Shown: positions 35,409 to 45,269, counted from the first letter of the stretch. The stretch: DNA of 52,528 bases from Phycisphaeraceae bacterium (GCA_028284925.1 JANQQT010000026.1:1-52528); one strand, 5' to 3'. Translations and numbers: made by a program. The notes: generated by a model not told the origin, from the letters alone.

Positions 35409-35953
35409 TCCTCCGTAACCGGCTCCACCGACACACGACCCGTAACACTGGCCACCACAACCCGATAGCGAATATCATTGGCGCTCAACTCGACCGTCCC
35501 ACCGGATGTTGGAGCACCTAATTCATCAAATCCCACCCAGTTATCCCCACCAAAATCGACAGAATGCAGTTTCACGTACTCAAACTGTTTTCCCTGATCA
35601 AAATCAACGACATACGGACCGCTGACCCAAGGAACGCTCAATACCTGATCGTTAGAATCCGTAAATTGATAACTGTTATTCGGCACATCGAAAATCAACT
35701 TGTGCATCGAAAACTTACCAATCGCCTCATTCTTGGCGTATTCCAAATCACTGATCAGACGACGGGATGCAGCTTGAACCGTCAGAGAACCCGCATTTGA
35801 TATCGATGGGACCACCACCATGGATATGATGGCAATAATGACAACAACCACCAGAACTTCGACCAGTGTGAATGCGCCGAATCGATGCGAGGAAAACCTA
35901 CCCGCAAACATCGACACATCACTACGCCTCATACCTGATTGGCGGTGTATCAT
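35405..35953 (-). CDS. GspH-like minor pseudopilin
   Basis: 182 residues; ATG at 35953 with AGGGG six bases upstream. After a 26-residue basic leader it has a type III signal (GAFTLVEVLVVVVIIAIISM), with the Glu expected at position +5 if cleavage follows Ala. It matches the GspH/FimT group: N-terminal hydrophobic helix, then AASRRLISDLEYAKNEAI and a beta-rich globular domain. Minor pseudopilins prime pilus or pseudopilus assembly. A prepilin peptidase gene is not in the window and must lie elsewhere. The stop overlaps the PilM start. Confidence 0.88.
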   Translation of the reverse strand: MIHRQSGMRRSDVSMFAGRFSSHRFGAFTLVEVLVVVVIIAIISMVVVPSISNAGSLTVQAASRRLISDLEYAKNEAIGKFSMHKLIFDVPNNSYQFTDSNDQVLSVPWVSGPYVVDFDQGKQFEYVKLHSVDFGGDNWVGFDELGAPTSGGTVELSANDIRYRVVVASVTGRVSVEPVTED

Positions 35954-35996
35954 CCTTTTCCCCTGTCTACATACGACTGCCTACGCAGCGATGGGG

Positions 35997-36254
35997 TTAA
36001 TCTTTGTCCTGGTTCGCATTAACCTGAACGCGTACCTTGCCGGATTGAAGAAGTTGAGTCAACTTCTGCGTGCGTTGATTAAGTAACTTCAACTCATCGA
36101 CAATCTTTTTACGCTGAGCGCCCGCATCCGGGATCCCCTGCCCATATGCCTCAGATTCCCAAACCGGTCCTCTCGTCGTTGAGACCCACAGGTTCAACGT
36201 CAAAACCACCGTCAGAATCGTGAGAATTACATTCAAATATCGATTGTTCTTCAT
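35997..36254 (-). CDS. Small membrane protein with coiled coil
   Basis: 85 residues from the ATG at 36254, chosen because GAGGAG lies seven bases upstream; an open extension to 36305 is discarded. One transmembrane helix (about 7-23, VILTILTVVLTLNLWV) is followed by a helical segment with a heptad-like pattern (KKIVDELKLLNQRTQKLTQLL). I do not recognise a family. It sits between two pilin genes and is probably the first gene after the pilin terminator, so a structural or assembly role is possible. Confidence 0.75.
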   Translation of the reverse strand: MKNNRYLNVILTILTVVLTLNLWVSTTRGPVWESEAYGQGIPDAGAQRKKIVDELKLLNQRTQKLTQLLQSGKVRVQVNANQDKD

Positions 36255-36423
36255 GGTAAACTCCTCGTCGCCGGGAGGCGTGTCTCTTTTCCTTGTCGTT
36301 ATCATCGTCCTTTTGCACTCATCGCTTAATTCCGCATACTCTTAGCTTGATTTAACGTCCGGTAGTTTTCTTCCACAATTATTGGACTCTCTACCATCCG
36401 GCCCACTCACTCCCAACCGCACT

Positions 36424-36457
36424 AAAAAAGGCATCCCGGTCGCCAGACCGGGATGCC
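36424..36457 (-). terminator. Terminator after the gspG-like pilin gene
   Basis: GGCATCCCGGTC (36430-36441) and GACCGGGATGCC (36446-36457) form a perfect 12-bp stem with a GCCA loop. On the minus strand a six-base T-run follows (36424-36429). It lies 33 bp after the pilin stop and probably gives high pilin expression with partial read-through to the downstream genes. Confidence 0.93.
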
Positions 36458-36490
36458 CACAATGTATCCTGAATTCAAACGGTAGTTGGT

Positions 36491-36970
36491 TTACGGAGCG
36501 GTGTACTCGCCGGTGGCTTCGTTGAACCCAACGGCACTGATGTCGCCATTGTTTTCATTGTAAAGCCAACCGTCAGACGCCGTACCTGTGGCCGCACCAC
36601 CGGAGTTGTCCACAGCAATCGTGCTGAGAGTGAACGGATTCTGGGGAGCCTGCTGCAGGTAAGGCCCAAACTCACCATTGGTGTTGTCAATCGAACCCGT
36701 GACGGTCGTCTTGTTGGTCATGACGCCCCATTCGGAACTGTTCGCATTCAATTGAGCCAGTGTCGGATAAACGCCGTTGTGCTGCACCTGATAAAGCTCA
36801 AGCTGACTACGCAGCGTTTGAAGCTGTGTATACAGACTCGATGACTTGGCGCTCTCCGAAGCATTGGTGAACTGCGGAATCACAATTGCAGCCAAAATGC
36901 CTAGGATGACGACCACGATCAAAATCTCAACCAGTGTAAAGCCCTTCTTGTTTCGTGTTGCTGTTCGCAT
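36491..36970 (-). CDS. gspG: GspG/PilE-like major (pseudo)pilin
   Basis: 159 residues from the ATG at 36970, set by GGGAGA upstream and by the short prepilin leader MRTATRNKKG. The type III signal GFTLVEILIVVVILGILAAI has Gly at -1 and Glu at +5. IPQFTNASESAKSSSLYTQL and LQTLRSQLELYQVQHNGVYP are typical of GspG-type pilins. The C-terminal part has the expected globular domain with Gly, Asn and Thr-rich loops. It is the likely main subunit of the pseudopilus or pilus. It has its own terminator and a long leader with hairpins, suggesting an independent, strongly expressed transcript. Confidence 0.94.
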   Translation of the reverse strand: MRTATRNKKGFTLVEILIVVVILGILAAIVIPQFTNASESAKSSSLYTQLQTLRSQLELYQVQHNGVYPTLAQLNANSSEWGVMTNKTTVTGSIDNTNGEFGPYLQQAPQNPFTLSTIAVDNSGGAATGTASDGWLYNENNGDISAVGFNEATGEYTAP

Positions 36971-37382
36971 GGATGAATCTCCCGATTGCAAAAGACCATT
37001 CTTTCTTCGGTCGGGGAACCATCCTCCGACCCTGCTTGTTTCGAGTTTGGTGCAACGAGTCTGAAACTCGTCGGCGACACGTTTACCCTGTAGTCTTCGT
37101 CGCATTGGTGAATAAACTTTACTTCGCTTCAAGCTCTTCACTCATGCCGATCAAGGTGCCATGTCGTTCAAATCAAAGGAACGATATAACCATTTCGGAC
37201 GCAACGAAACATGCAAATAAATTTCCCAATCTTTCCTAATCGATACAGTCAATACACTTCGCAAAATCCTAACCGCATTAAAGGCAATCACTCATACATT
37301 CACCCTAATCCACTTGGATTCATATCCAACTGCGCGCTTCTTCCGATAGATTAGTCCGCGTATCCAAGCTATCGTTCGCTCT
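36971..37382. promoter_or_regulatory. 412-bp divergent control region, pilin gene / RND efflux genes
   Basis: No gene is seen. On the pilin side there are two hairpins: GGTCGG/CCGACC (37009-37031) and ACGAGT/ACTCGT (37055-37071). On the efflux side there is an operator-like palindrome TTGGAT-TCAT-ATCCAA (37314-37329), 53 bp before the adaptor start. No convincing promoter boxes were identified. Confidence 0.5.
37314..37329 (+). promoter_or_regulatory. Operator-like palindrome upstream of RND genes
   Basis: Perfect six-base arms TTGGAT and ATCCAA with a four-base spacer. RND pumps are often controlled by local repressors binding such sites, but no regulator gene is adjacent. The function is inferred. 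Confidence 0.4.
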
Positions 37383-38591
37383 ATGCCGCGCACTACACAA
37401 CATCGATTGATGACACCTCTGCTCACGTTCGCGCTGGGTCTCATATTTCAATTCCCCGTTCACGCGCAAGCGCCTTCCGGCCCTCCGCCCGCGAAAGTAC
37501 GGGTTGGACTCGTTCTTCGAAAATCTGTCCAGGAACATCGACTTGTTATCGGTCAGGTAGAACCTGCAAAACGTACGATTGTTGCGGCCGAGGAAAAAGG
37601 TCGCGTCAAAATCGCTCCTCCGGAACCCGGAACACCGGTCAAAGGAGACGCAACGATCGCATCCGTTGATTCCACGCTTCTGGATCTGGACAAGAAAGCC
37701 GCCGATCTGGCTGTCCTCGAAGCCAAAATCGCCACTGACGAAGCCGCCGCACAGGTCGCGGAACAACAGGCCCGCCTTACCACCGCCGCACGTGACCGCA
37801 AACGCCTTGAGAAACTCGTGACCACCCAAGTGGCCAAACGACATGAACTGGACAACGCCGTAGATGCCGAATCCGCCGCACGTGCAAGACTGAGCTTTTT
37901 CAAAGCCCTGCAGCGAAGAGCAACCGCCGTCCATCAACGTGCGCTCATCACCGCCAAAAGACTTGAGACCCAAATCCTAAAGACGAAAGTCATCGCTCCC
38001 TTCTCCGGTTACATTGTCCGCAAGCATACTGAAGTCGGCCAATGGGTTGATGCGGGGGATCCCGTTGCGGAAATCGTGATGACCCAGACGGTCAAAGTTC
38101 GTCTCGAAGTTCCTCAGGCAATTATTCCAAAATTAAAGCCCGGCCAATCCGTCACCGTCCGCTTCGACGCGCTTTTTACTTCCAAAACTGAGAAGATTTT
38201 CAGCATCGTCCCAGATGGGGACGCACAATCGCGAACATTCCGTGTTCTCCTGAAATTCAAGAACGCCGACAGTGCACTCAAGCCCGGCATGAGTGTCGCC
38301 GCTGAACTTCCCACCGGTAACAAGACTCAAGCCCTTACCGTCCCACGCGACGCCGTCAATCTGACACCGAACGGAGCGATCGTATTTGTAAATCGAGGTG
38401 GAATGGGTCTACCGGTCAATGTCGCTATCAGATTCGGCGATGGGGATCGATACGTGATACGCGGTCCCTTGCGCGATGGCGATCAGGTTGTTGTCGAAGG
38501 AAACGAAAGACTCATTCCCGGCCAAAGGCTCATCGTACTAAATGACCCCAATAAACCGGCGCCCAACAGAAAAAAAGATAAAGGTGAATAG
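37383..38591 (+). CDS. RND efflux periplasmic adaptor (HlyD/MFP family)
   Basis: 402 residues. It bridges an RND pump to an outer-membrane channel. Signal peptide (LTFALGLIFQFPVHA); then a lipoyl-type beta domain split by a helical hairpin (about 90-195, Ala/Arg-rich, AKIATDEAAAQVAEQQARL); the second lipoyl half (KVIAPFSGYIVRKHTEVGQW); a beta-barrel domain (VRLEVPQAIIPKLKPGQSVTV); and a membrane-proximal domain with LRDGDQVVVEGNERLIPGQR. Start uncertain: ATG 37383 or 37410, both without a clear ribosome-binding site. Followed by the pump gene after 54 bp. No outer-membrane TolC-type gene lies next to it. Confidence 0.93.
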   Translation: MPRTTQHRLMTPLLTFALGLIFQFPVHAQAPSGPPPAKVRVGLVLRKSVQEHRLVIGQVEPAKRTIVAAEEKGRVKIAPPEPGTPVKGDATIASVDSTLLDLDKKAADLAVLEAKIATDEAAAQVAEQQARLTTAARDRKRLEKLVTTQVAKRHELDNAVDAESAARARLSFFKALQRRATAVHQRALITAKRLETQILKTKVIAPFSGYIVRKHTEVGQWVDAGDPVAEIVMTQTVKVRLEVPQAIIPKLKPGQSVTVRFDALFTSKTEKIFSIVPDGDAQSRTFRVLLKFKNADSALKPGMSVAAELPTGNKTQALTVPRDAVNLTPNGAIVFVNRGGMGLPVNVAIRFGDGDRYVIRGPLRDGDQVVVEGNERLIPGQRLIVLNDPNKPAPNRKKDKGE

Positions 38592-38645
38592 TCCTCGGAG
38601 AAATACGATCTTTCACAGCTCCAAGGACCATTCTGTACTGCGATC

Positions 38646-41600
38646 ATGAATCCGATTCGCTATTCCATCCAAAAACCCGTCACGGTATCCGTCGGCGTCA
38701 TCCTAATCATCCTCTTCGGTGTCATCAGTCTCTATTCGATCCCTATTCAACTCACCCCCAGCATCGAAGTCACGGTTATTTCCGTATCCACAAACTGGGA
38801 GGGCGCAAGCCCCCAGCAAATGGAATCCGATGTCGTCACGAAACAGGAGGAAATGCTCAAGGGCATACCCAACTTGGTCAAAATGACAAGTACTTGCCGA
38901 GACGGCGGCTCGGAAATCACTCTCGAATTCGAACAGGGTACCAGCAAGGACTTCGCCCTGCAGGAAGTCTCCAACCGCATGCGAGAGGTCCGTGCGCTTC
39001 CTGAAAATGTAGACGAACCTGTCGTCCGCGCAAGGAATCCCCAGGACCGGGACTACATCGCATGGATCGTCGTCTCCTGCACCGATCCCAATCTCGATAT
39101 CCGCACCATGCAGGACTACTTCCAGGACATCATTAAACCCGAGCTTGAACGCGTCAATGGAATCAGTGAGATAAACATCATTGGAGGGTGGGAACGAGAA
39201 ATGCAGGTTCTCGTCGACCCGATTAAGCTTGCTCAACGCGGCATCACCTACCGCACGTTGGTATCCAAACTACGTGCACAAAACAATGATGCATCCGGCG
39301 GCAACCTTCGGGAACGCAAAACAGAACATCGCCTGCGCAGCCTGGGAAGATTCGAACGCCCTGAACAAATCCAAAACACACTTCTCAATGAGCCAGGCCA
39401 ACCCATCGTTCGTGTCTCAGATGTCGCGCCCGTCGTCCAGTTCGCCTATAAGGAACCTGACCGGGTTGTTCGCTCTCGCGGCAAACGGGTTCTGGCCATC
39501 AATGCCCAACGAGAAATTGGCTCCAATGTAATTCAGGTCATGGATCGCCTGAAGAAAAGACTCGAACACGTCAAGAATAATCTCCTGCCCCAAAAAGCAA
39601 AACAAATGAATCTGAATGGCGGATTCCTGTTGGAACAGGTCTACGACCAGACCATCTACATTGATCAGGCGGTCGAACTGGTTCAAAGCAATCTTTACGT
39701 CGGCGGCACATTGGCTGTCGCCGCCTTGCTCATCTTCCTATGGTCCTTCCGCGCCACGCTCGTGATTGCTCTGGCCATTCCAATCTCCGTGGTCGGAACC
39801 TTTCTTGCCATGTCCGTAATGGGAAGAAATATCAACGTCATCAGCCTGGCCGGCCTCGCGTTCGCCGTCGGAATGGTCGTCGATAACGCCATCGTCGTTC
39901 TGGAAAACATTGACCGCCATCGGAAAATGGGAGCGGACCCATTTGAAGCCGCTTACAAAGGCGCTAAGGAAGTCTGGGGCGCCGTCCTCGCCTCTACACT
40001 TACTACAGTCGCCGTATTCATACCCATTCTCACCATTCAGGAAGAAGCTGGCCAGCTCTTCCGGGACATCTCCCTGGCCGTCTGCGCTTCCGTTCTCATC
40101 AGCCTCATCGTCTCCGTCACCGTTATCCCCATGATCTCCGCAAGATTGCTCTCGCGACGCCGCCACGATGAGGATCAACCGTCAACCAATAAACAGAACA
40201 TCGTCGGACGCCTACTCTCCAGGTTTACCGCCAACGTCGCAAACGCTATCCATTGGATGACGAGCAACTGGATCGTACGCCCCCTCGTAGTGGTTGGACT
40301 CACGCTCGTCGCACTACTCGGCAGCGCATGGCTTACTCCCCCGGCAAGCTACCTCCCCACCGGAAATCGAAACCTCATCTTCGGCATACTCGCCACACCT
40401 CCCGGTTACAGCCTTGAAAAACAGGAGGAGCTTGGTAAGCGTGTTGAGAATATCGTCAGGCCTTATTGGGAAGCCGGAGCTGCACATAGAAAAGCCGAGC
40501 AATCCAATGATTCCGAACAATGGATAACCGCCCAAACGCTTGCTGATGCGCTCCCCAAGGTAAACAGCTTCAATTTCGCCACGCGAAAGATTGAACAGAT
40601 CGATCCTGTTGCCATGGACAACTTCTTCTTCGTCGTTACACCCGACAGTGTCTTTATGGGAGGTACAAGTGTAGATGATCTCAATGTCAAACCCATTCAA
40701 GCGCTCATGAATCAGGCCAAGGATAGTCTCCCCGCAGTACGCGGTTTTGCGGGTCAAATGGCGTTATTCCGAACCGGAAGCAGAGGTTCCGGCAGCGGAA
40801 TCGAACTGGAACTCATCGGCAACAATCTCCAGGAAGTCACGGATGCGGCGGTTCAACTTCTCCAACGACTTCGACGCCACAAGGAATTCCCGCGCACCAG
40901 TACCGATCCCAGCAATTTCGACCTCCCGGGGCCGGAAGTTACCGCTCGACTCATCTCCGCCCGCGCTGCTGATGTCAACCTTACCCAGGAAGACATCAAC
41001 ACTTCCATTCAGGTTCTCGGCGACGGCCTGATCATCGGCGACTTCCTTGATGGCAATGACACCATTGATCTAAAAATTCGCGCCCTCAACGCCGAACGCG
41101 GCGATGCCATGTACTTCCAACACACACCGCTGGCAACCCCAACGGGCCGCATTACATCCATAGACTCCATCGCTGACATCCGAAAATCGACTTCCCCTCA
41201 GCAAATCAACCGCGTCGAAGAACAGCGTGCCGTCGTAATAGAAATCTCACTCAGTGATGCGCTACCGCTTGAGGAAGCCATGCAGATCATTCAAAAGGAC
41301 ATTGATGACCTGCGAACCGAAGGTGTTATTCCTCCGTCCGTTCGCACCAACCTCTCAGGTGTCGCTGCCAAACTCAAAGAGGTCAAGAATGCACTCCTCG
41401 GTGAATGGACGGGATGGAATAGTGAAAGCTATATCAGCCTCTTCTCCAGTCGCCTTTTTCTCGCATTGATCGTCGTATTCCTCCTGATGGCAGCACTATT
41501 CGAAAGCTGGCTCTACCCCTTCGTGATCATGTTTACCGTCCCCCTAGCCACCGTCGGCGGATTTCTCGGCCTTAGCCTCGTCCACGCTTTTTACCCCGAA

Positions 41601-42038
41601 CAACAGCTCGACGTATTAACCATGCTCGGGTTCATTATCCTCATCGGAATCGTCGTCAATAACGCCATCCTCATCGTCCATCAAACACTCAACCTCATGC
41701 GGGGCGAAGCTATCGTCAACATTGACGGCAAGCAAACCACCAACCTCGATCCCCGTCGCGCCATTGCCGAAGCTGTCCGCTCGCGCATCCGCCCCATCTT
41801 CATGTCCATGCTGACCAGTGTCGGAGGTATGCTTCCCCTCGTCCTCATGCCCGGCGCTGGCAGCGAACTCTACCGAGGGCTTGGAAGCGTCGTCGTAGGC
41901 GGACTCATTATTGCCACGTTTTTCACCCTCCTCCTCGTTCCCCTGCTCCTGAGTCTCGTATTCGATCTGAAACGAGGATTAGGCAAACTCATAAGAATCA
42001 AACAGACGGCCGCGACTACCGAGACCGACCCTGCCTAA
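38646..42038 (+). CDS. RND efflux transporter (HAE1/AcrB-type)
   Basis: 1,130 residues, slightly longer than AcrB. It is an inner-membrane proton-driven pump with 12 predicted helices and two large periplasmic loops. TM1 is VSVGVILIILFGVISLYSI. The TM4 region reads FAVGMVVDNAIVVLENIDRH; where AcrB has a paired Asp-Asp, this has Asp-Asn, as in many RND relatives. TM10 has ILIGIVVNNAILIVH. The periplasmic porter motifs (WEGASPQQMESDV, LIPIQLTPSIEV written in part as IPIQLTPSIEV) are standard. Substrate cannot be inferred. Coding uses mainly C-ending codons. Cotranscribed with the adaptor. Confidence 0.95.
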   Translation: MNPIRYSIQKPVTVSVGVILIILFGVISLYSIPIQLTPSIEVTVISVSTNWEGASPQQMESDVVTKQEEMLKGIPNLVKMTSTCRDGGSEITLEFEQGTSKDFALQEVSNRMREVRALPENVDEPVVRARNPQDRDYIAWIVVSCTDPNLDIRTMQDYFQDIIKPELERVNGISEINIIGGWEREMQVLVDPIKLAQRGITYRTLVSKLRAQNNDASGGNLRERKTEHRLRSLGRFERPEQIQNTLLNEPGQPIVRVSDVAPVVQFAYKEPDRVVRSRGKRVLAINAQREIGSNVIQVMDRLKKRLEHVKNNLLPQKAKQMNLNGGFLLEQVYDQTIYIDQAVELVQSNLYVGGTLAVAALLIFLWSFRATLVIALAIPISVVGTFLAMSVMGRNINVISLAGLAFAVGMVVDNAIVVLENIDRHRKMGADPFEAAYKGAKEVWGAVLASTLTTVAVFIPILTIQEEAGQLFRDISLAVCASVLISLIVSVTVIPMISARLLSRRRHDEDQPSTNKQNIVGRLLSRFTANVANAIHWMTSNWIVRPLVVVGLTLVALLGSAWLTPPASYLPTGNRNLIFGILATPPGYSLEKQEELGKRVENIVRPYWEAGAAHRKAEQSNDSEQWITAQTLADALPKVNSFNFATRKIEQIDPVAMDNFFFVVTPDSVFMGGTSVDDLNVKPIQALMNQAKDSLPAVRGFAGQMALFRTGSRGSGSGIELELIGNNLQEVTDAAVQLLQRLRRHKEFPRTSTDPSNFDLPGPEVTARLISARAADVNLTQEDINTSIQVLGDGLIIGDFLDGNDTIDLKIRALNAERGDAMYFQHTPLATPTGRITSIDSIADIRKSTSPQQINRVEEQRAVVIEISLSDALPLEEAMQIIQKDIDDLRTEGVIPPSVRTNLSGVAAKLKEVKNALLGEWTGWNSESYISLFSSRLFLALIVVFLLMAALFESWLYPFVIMFTVPLATVGGFLGLSLVHAFYPEQQLDVLTMLGFIILIGIVVNNAILIVHQTLNLMRGEAIVNIDGKQTTNLDPRRAIAEAVRSRIRPIFMSMLTSVGGMLPLVLMPGAGSELYRGLGSVVVGGLIIATFFTLLLVPLLLSLVFDLKRGLGKLIRIKQTAATTETDPA

Positions 42039-42080
42039 ACATCCTATTTCAATACCCAGATAGCCCGCCCACAAACACGT

Positions 42081-42638
42081 CTAATTTGCCGATGGATCGT
42101 CCGGTACATCCACCGAACTCATCCCTGGAAACACAATCGCTCCACCAAGAACGGTGTTCAATTCCTGCCACAAATCTTGCTTCGGCCCAAAGATATGTGC
42201 ATACTTCGCTTCCGTCACATACCAAGACCCCTCGTTCAACTCGGATTCAAGCTGGCCCGCTGACCAGCCGGCGTACCCCACAAAAAAAACCACCGCAGGC
42301 TGGTCCTGCTCCCCCAATTGACGAATCTGTTCCGACATCGCCGTGAAATACACACCCGGAATCACCTGCATTTGCGATACCGTTTCATCCGTATGAACTG
42401 CCATCAACGGCCCCTGACAAGGCCCACCCTGATGAATCGGACCACTTACACCGCATGCCGAATCATCTTCGGCAATCTGAGACCAAACCTGCTCGATCTG
42501 AATCTCAGCCGGTCGATTCAACACCACCCCCATCGCGCCCGACTCATTGTGTTCAAGCAAAAGGACTACCGTATGAAAAAAATTCGGATCAACCAGCTCC
42601 GACTTGGCAACCAATAAATGTCCTTGGTAACTTTCCAT
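42081..42638 (-). CDS. yqgE: YqgE/AlgH family protein (DUF179)
   Basis: 185 residues from the ATG at 42638, with a GGTGAG stretch just before it; an in-frame TTG nine bases upstream is less likely. Typical motifs are GHLLVAKSELVDPNFFHTVV (about 6-25), NESGAMGVVLNRP (about 34-46), GGPCQGPLMAVH and FVGYAGWSAGQLESEL. Members have a compact alpha/beta fold and are widespread in Gram-negative bacteria; the molecular role is unsettled. Last gene of the envelope cluster, 75 bp after the DUF255 gene. Confidence 0.95.
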   Translation of the reverse strand: MESYQGHLLVAKSELVDPNFFHTVVLLLEHNESGAMGVVLNRPAEIQIEQVWSQIAEDDSACGVSGPIHQGGPCQGPLMAVHTDETVSQMQVIPGVYFTAMSEQIRQLGEQDQPAVVFFVGYAGWSAGQLESELNEGSWYVTEAKYAHIFGPKQDLWQELNTVLGGAIVFPGMSSVDVPDDPSAN

Positions 42639-42713
42639 GCTCACCAAAGCATACCGCGACCATCATTGGTGGTAAACCTGCTGAACGAATTGATATCCCG
42701 TTACAGAGTAAGA

Positions 42714-45149
42714 TCACTTGATCCCCAGCGGATTGAATATTCCCGCGTGATCCAGTGTCGGCTTGGCATCCTTAGATACGTTGAACTTGAAAGCCACCAC
42801 TTTCGTAACAACGTCCAGACACCGGGTATCATCACACGCCTGCGAAGTGATCTTCAGCTTAAATTCGACATCGCCAGTCTTCTTCGCCACTACCGGCACG
42901 AGTAGGAACACTGTACCTTCATACGCCAATACCCGATTCTTACTTGCATCCACATAAGGCTTAGCCTTGGGATAATCCACCTTACCCATCTCGACTGCAT
43001 CCGTCTTCTCCAAAATCACAGAGGTCGGCACGGAAATCTTGTTGCCGGGCTTGTTGCCGTAAATATGCCACCCTTTCTCAATCTTAAACTGAACCGCCAC
43101 ATATACCGGCTGACCGGGCTTAACAGAAGCGTGTGACAAGTACGTATTCATCACCACAGGATGATCAAACGCCGTACGAGGCGGTGACGGCAACTTGTCA
43201 GCCGCCTCGTAAAACTTAGCCAATGCCAGAATCAGCGACTCATTCGCGTGAGGCTGCGCCCACATCGCGGGGGCAAACGTATCGAAAGTCTTTGCCGCCA
43301 ACACACCGTACGACTTCTCCTTTGTCAGAACGGCCAATCTCACAAGCACACCCGCCGCAACACCATTCGGATTCGGAATATTGCCCCCACCACCAAGATC
43401 TTTACCACGCGTAATCAAATTATCATGCCGCTCATGCGTGAAGAAAAATCCGCCCCCCTTTGCGTCATAGAACAACTTAATCATCATATCCGCCGTAGCT
43501 TTGGCCTCCTTCAACCATCGCTTATCGCCGGTGGTGTCATACAAATCCAACAGCCCTTCGCTCAGATACGCATAATCATCCAGATATCCCGGCAGCTTTG
43601 CATTTCCCTTCCGATACGTGCGATGCAGCCGTCCATCCTTCCGCAACTCCTTCAGCACAAACGCCGCCGCTCCCTCCGCCGCCTTCGTATAGGCTTCCTC
43701 CTTAAATACCTTACCTGCCCGCGCCAAAGCTCCAATCATCAAGCCATTCCAACTCGTCAAGACCTTATCATCGAGATGCGGACGAATTCGCTTATTACGA
43801 ACCGTCAGCAACTTCGCCCTCATCTCAATCAGTTTCTTACGCAGATCAACTGCCTTCATCTTCCGTTCCGATGCCGTCTTCGCCAGAGACTGCGATAATG
43901 ACAACACGTTGGTCCCCACACGCTCCCGAGTCGACTCTTCCAGAAAATTGCCCTCCTTCACCACCCCATATATCTCGTTAAAAACTTTCGCATCATCTTC
44001 GCCCAACACCTTTGCAATCTCATCAATATGCCAGACGTAAAACTTCCCTTCCTCGCCTTCTGAATCCGCGTCCACCGCTGAATAAAAACCGCCCTGCTTA
44101 TCCAGCATCTCCGCCTTCAACCACGCAAAAATCTCCGCCACCAGATGTTTATACGGCTCATGCTTCGTCAACGCATACGCTTCGGAATAATTCCGAATCA
44201 ACTGCGCATTGTCATAAAGCATCTTTTCAAAGTGAGGCAGGAACCACCGGCCGTCCGTCGAGTACCGATGAAAACCACCCGCCAGGTGATCATAAACCCC
44301 GCCCTGCATCATCCCATCCAACGTCCGCGAAATCACCACCGATTGATTCAAATCACTCGACTTTGCCTGATGATGAAGCATCAACTTCAACACACCATGT
44401 GGCGGAAACTTCGGAGCTCCCCCAAACCCCCCGTTCTTACTGTCAAATCTCGACCGAAACGTCCGTAATGCTGCGTCCACGATCCGCGGAGATAACGGCC
44501 GCTTGTCATCCACAAATCCCCCCGTACTAATCCGCTTGATCGCATCAGTAATCTGCGTTGCATTCTGCTCCACGTCCTTCTTACGTGTCGTCCAGATCTC
44601 ATGCAGCTTCTTCAAGACCTCAATAAACTGCTTCTTCGGAAAATACGTCCCCGCAAACCACGGCCGACCATCCGGCATTAACCAAACCGAGTTAGGCCAT
44701 CCACCACGCCGCGTCAACAATTGCGTCGCAAGCATGTACTGCGCATCAACGTCCGGCAATTCCTCACGATCCACCTTGATGCAAACGTACAGCTTATTCA
44801 GCACCTTCGCCACTTCCTCATCCTCAAACGACTCGTGTGCCATTACATGACACCAATGACACGTCGAATACCCCACGGACAGAAAGATAGGCTTATTCTC
44901 CTTCTTCGCCTTCGCAAACGCCTCCTTGCCCCACGGATACCAATCCACAGGATTATGCGCATGTTGCAACAGATAAGGCGAAGTCTCCTTCGCAAGACGA
45001 TTTGCCTTCCCCTTCGCCTTTTTAACTTTGCCTTTCCCTTTTTCCGCGGCAATCGCGCGAGAGTCAGGCCCGCCACTCATCGTAAAAAACACCGCCGCGA
45101 ATGCGCCGAAAATCAATACCACCAACATCAATGTTACCTTCATCGTCAT
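42714..45149 (-). CDS. DUF255 thioredoxin-like protein fused to a DsbD N-terminal-like domain
   Basis: 811 residues from ATG 45149 (ATG 45143 also possible). An N-terminal signal or anchor (about 4-23) and a Lys-rich stretch precede the DUF255/YyaL-type thioredoxin domain (about 50-215), with [15 protein letters not shown] and the redox motif [19 protein letters not shown] (CHWC 97-100). A six-hairpin glycosidase-like helical domain follows (about 230-650; [43 protein letters not shown]). The last 145 residues are a DsbD N-domain-like beta sandwich with [10 protein letters not shown] (CX4C). The fusion suggests an exported thiol-redox protein that receives electrons through the DsbD-like part (inference). 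Many family members lack export signals. Confidence 0.88.
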   Translation of the reverse strand: MTMKVTLMLVVLIFGAFAAVFFTMSGGPDSRAIAAEKGKGKVKKAKGKANRLAKETSPYLLQHAHNPVDWYPWGKEAFAKAKKENKPIFLSVGYSTCHWCHVMAHESFEDEEVAKVLNKLYVCIKVDREELPDVDAQYMLATQLLTRRGGWPNSVWLMPDGRPWFAGTYFPKKQFIEVLKKLHEIWTTRKKDVEQNATQITDAIKRISTGGFVDDKRPLSPRIVDAALRTFRSRFDSKNGGFGGAPKFPPHGVLKLMLHHQAKSSDLNQSVVISRTLDGMMQGGVYDHLAGGFHRYSTDGRWFLPHFEKMLYDNAQLIRNYSEAYALTKHEPYKHLVAEIFAWLKAEMLDKQGGFYSAVDADSEGEEGKFYVWHIDEIAKVLGEDDAKVFNEIYGVVKEGNFLEESTRERVGTNVLSLSQSLAKTASERKMKAVDLRKKLIEMRAKLLTVRNKRIRPHLDDKVLTSWNGLMIGALARAGKVFKEEAYTKAAEGAAAFVLKELRKDGRLHRTYRKGNAKLPGYLDDYAYLSEGLLDLYDTTGDKRWLKEAKATADMMIKLFYDAKGGGFFFTHERHDNLITRGKDLGGGGNIPNPNGVAAGVLVRLAVLTKEKSYGVLAAKTFDTFAPAMWAQPHANESLILALAKFYEAADKLPSPPRTAFDHPVVMNTYLSHASVKPGQPVYVAVQFKIEKGWHIYGNKPGNKISVPTSVILEKTDAVEMGKVDYPKAKPYVDASKNRVLAYEGTVFLLVPVVAKKTGDVEFKLKITSQACDDTRCLDVVTKVVAFKFNVSKDAKPTLDHAGIFNPLGIK

Positions 45150-45269
45150 ACACCAATCTAAATACTGCACGTGTGCGCAGTTGCAGAATGAATTTACATC
45201 ACATTTCCCCTCCAACCTCCCCCTATCCATCGGCACTCCCCACAACCACCTTCAATCCACCAATTCCGG

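Noticed and set aside
36971-37141. 57-residue N-terminal extension of the GspG-like pilin
   Set aside because: Prepilin leaders are short, and ATG 36970 has a proper ribosome-binding site.
37320-37973. Minus-strand 217-residue frame over the RND adaptor
   Set aside because: Antisense to a clear HlyD-family gene; Cys/Gly-rich artefact.
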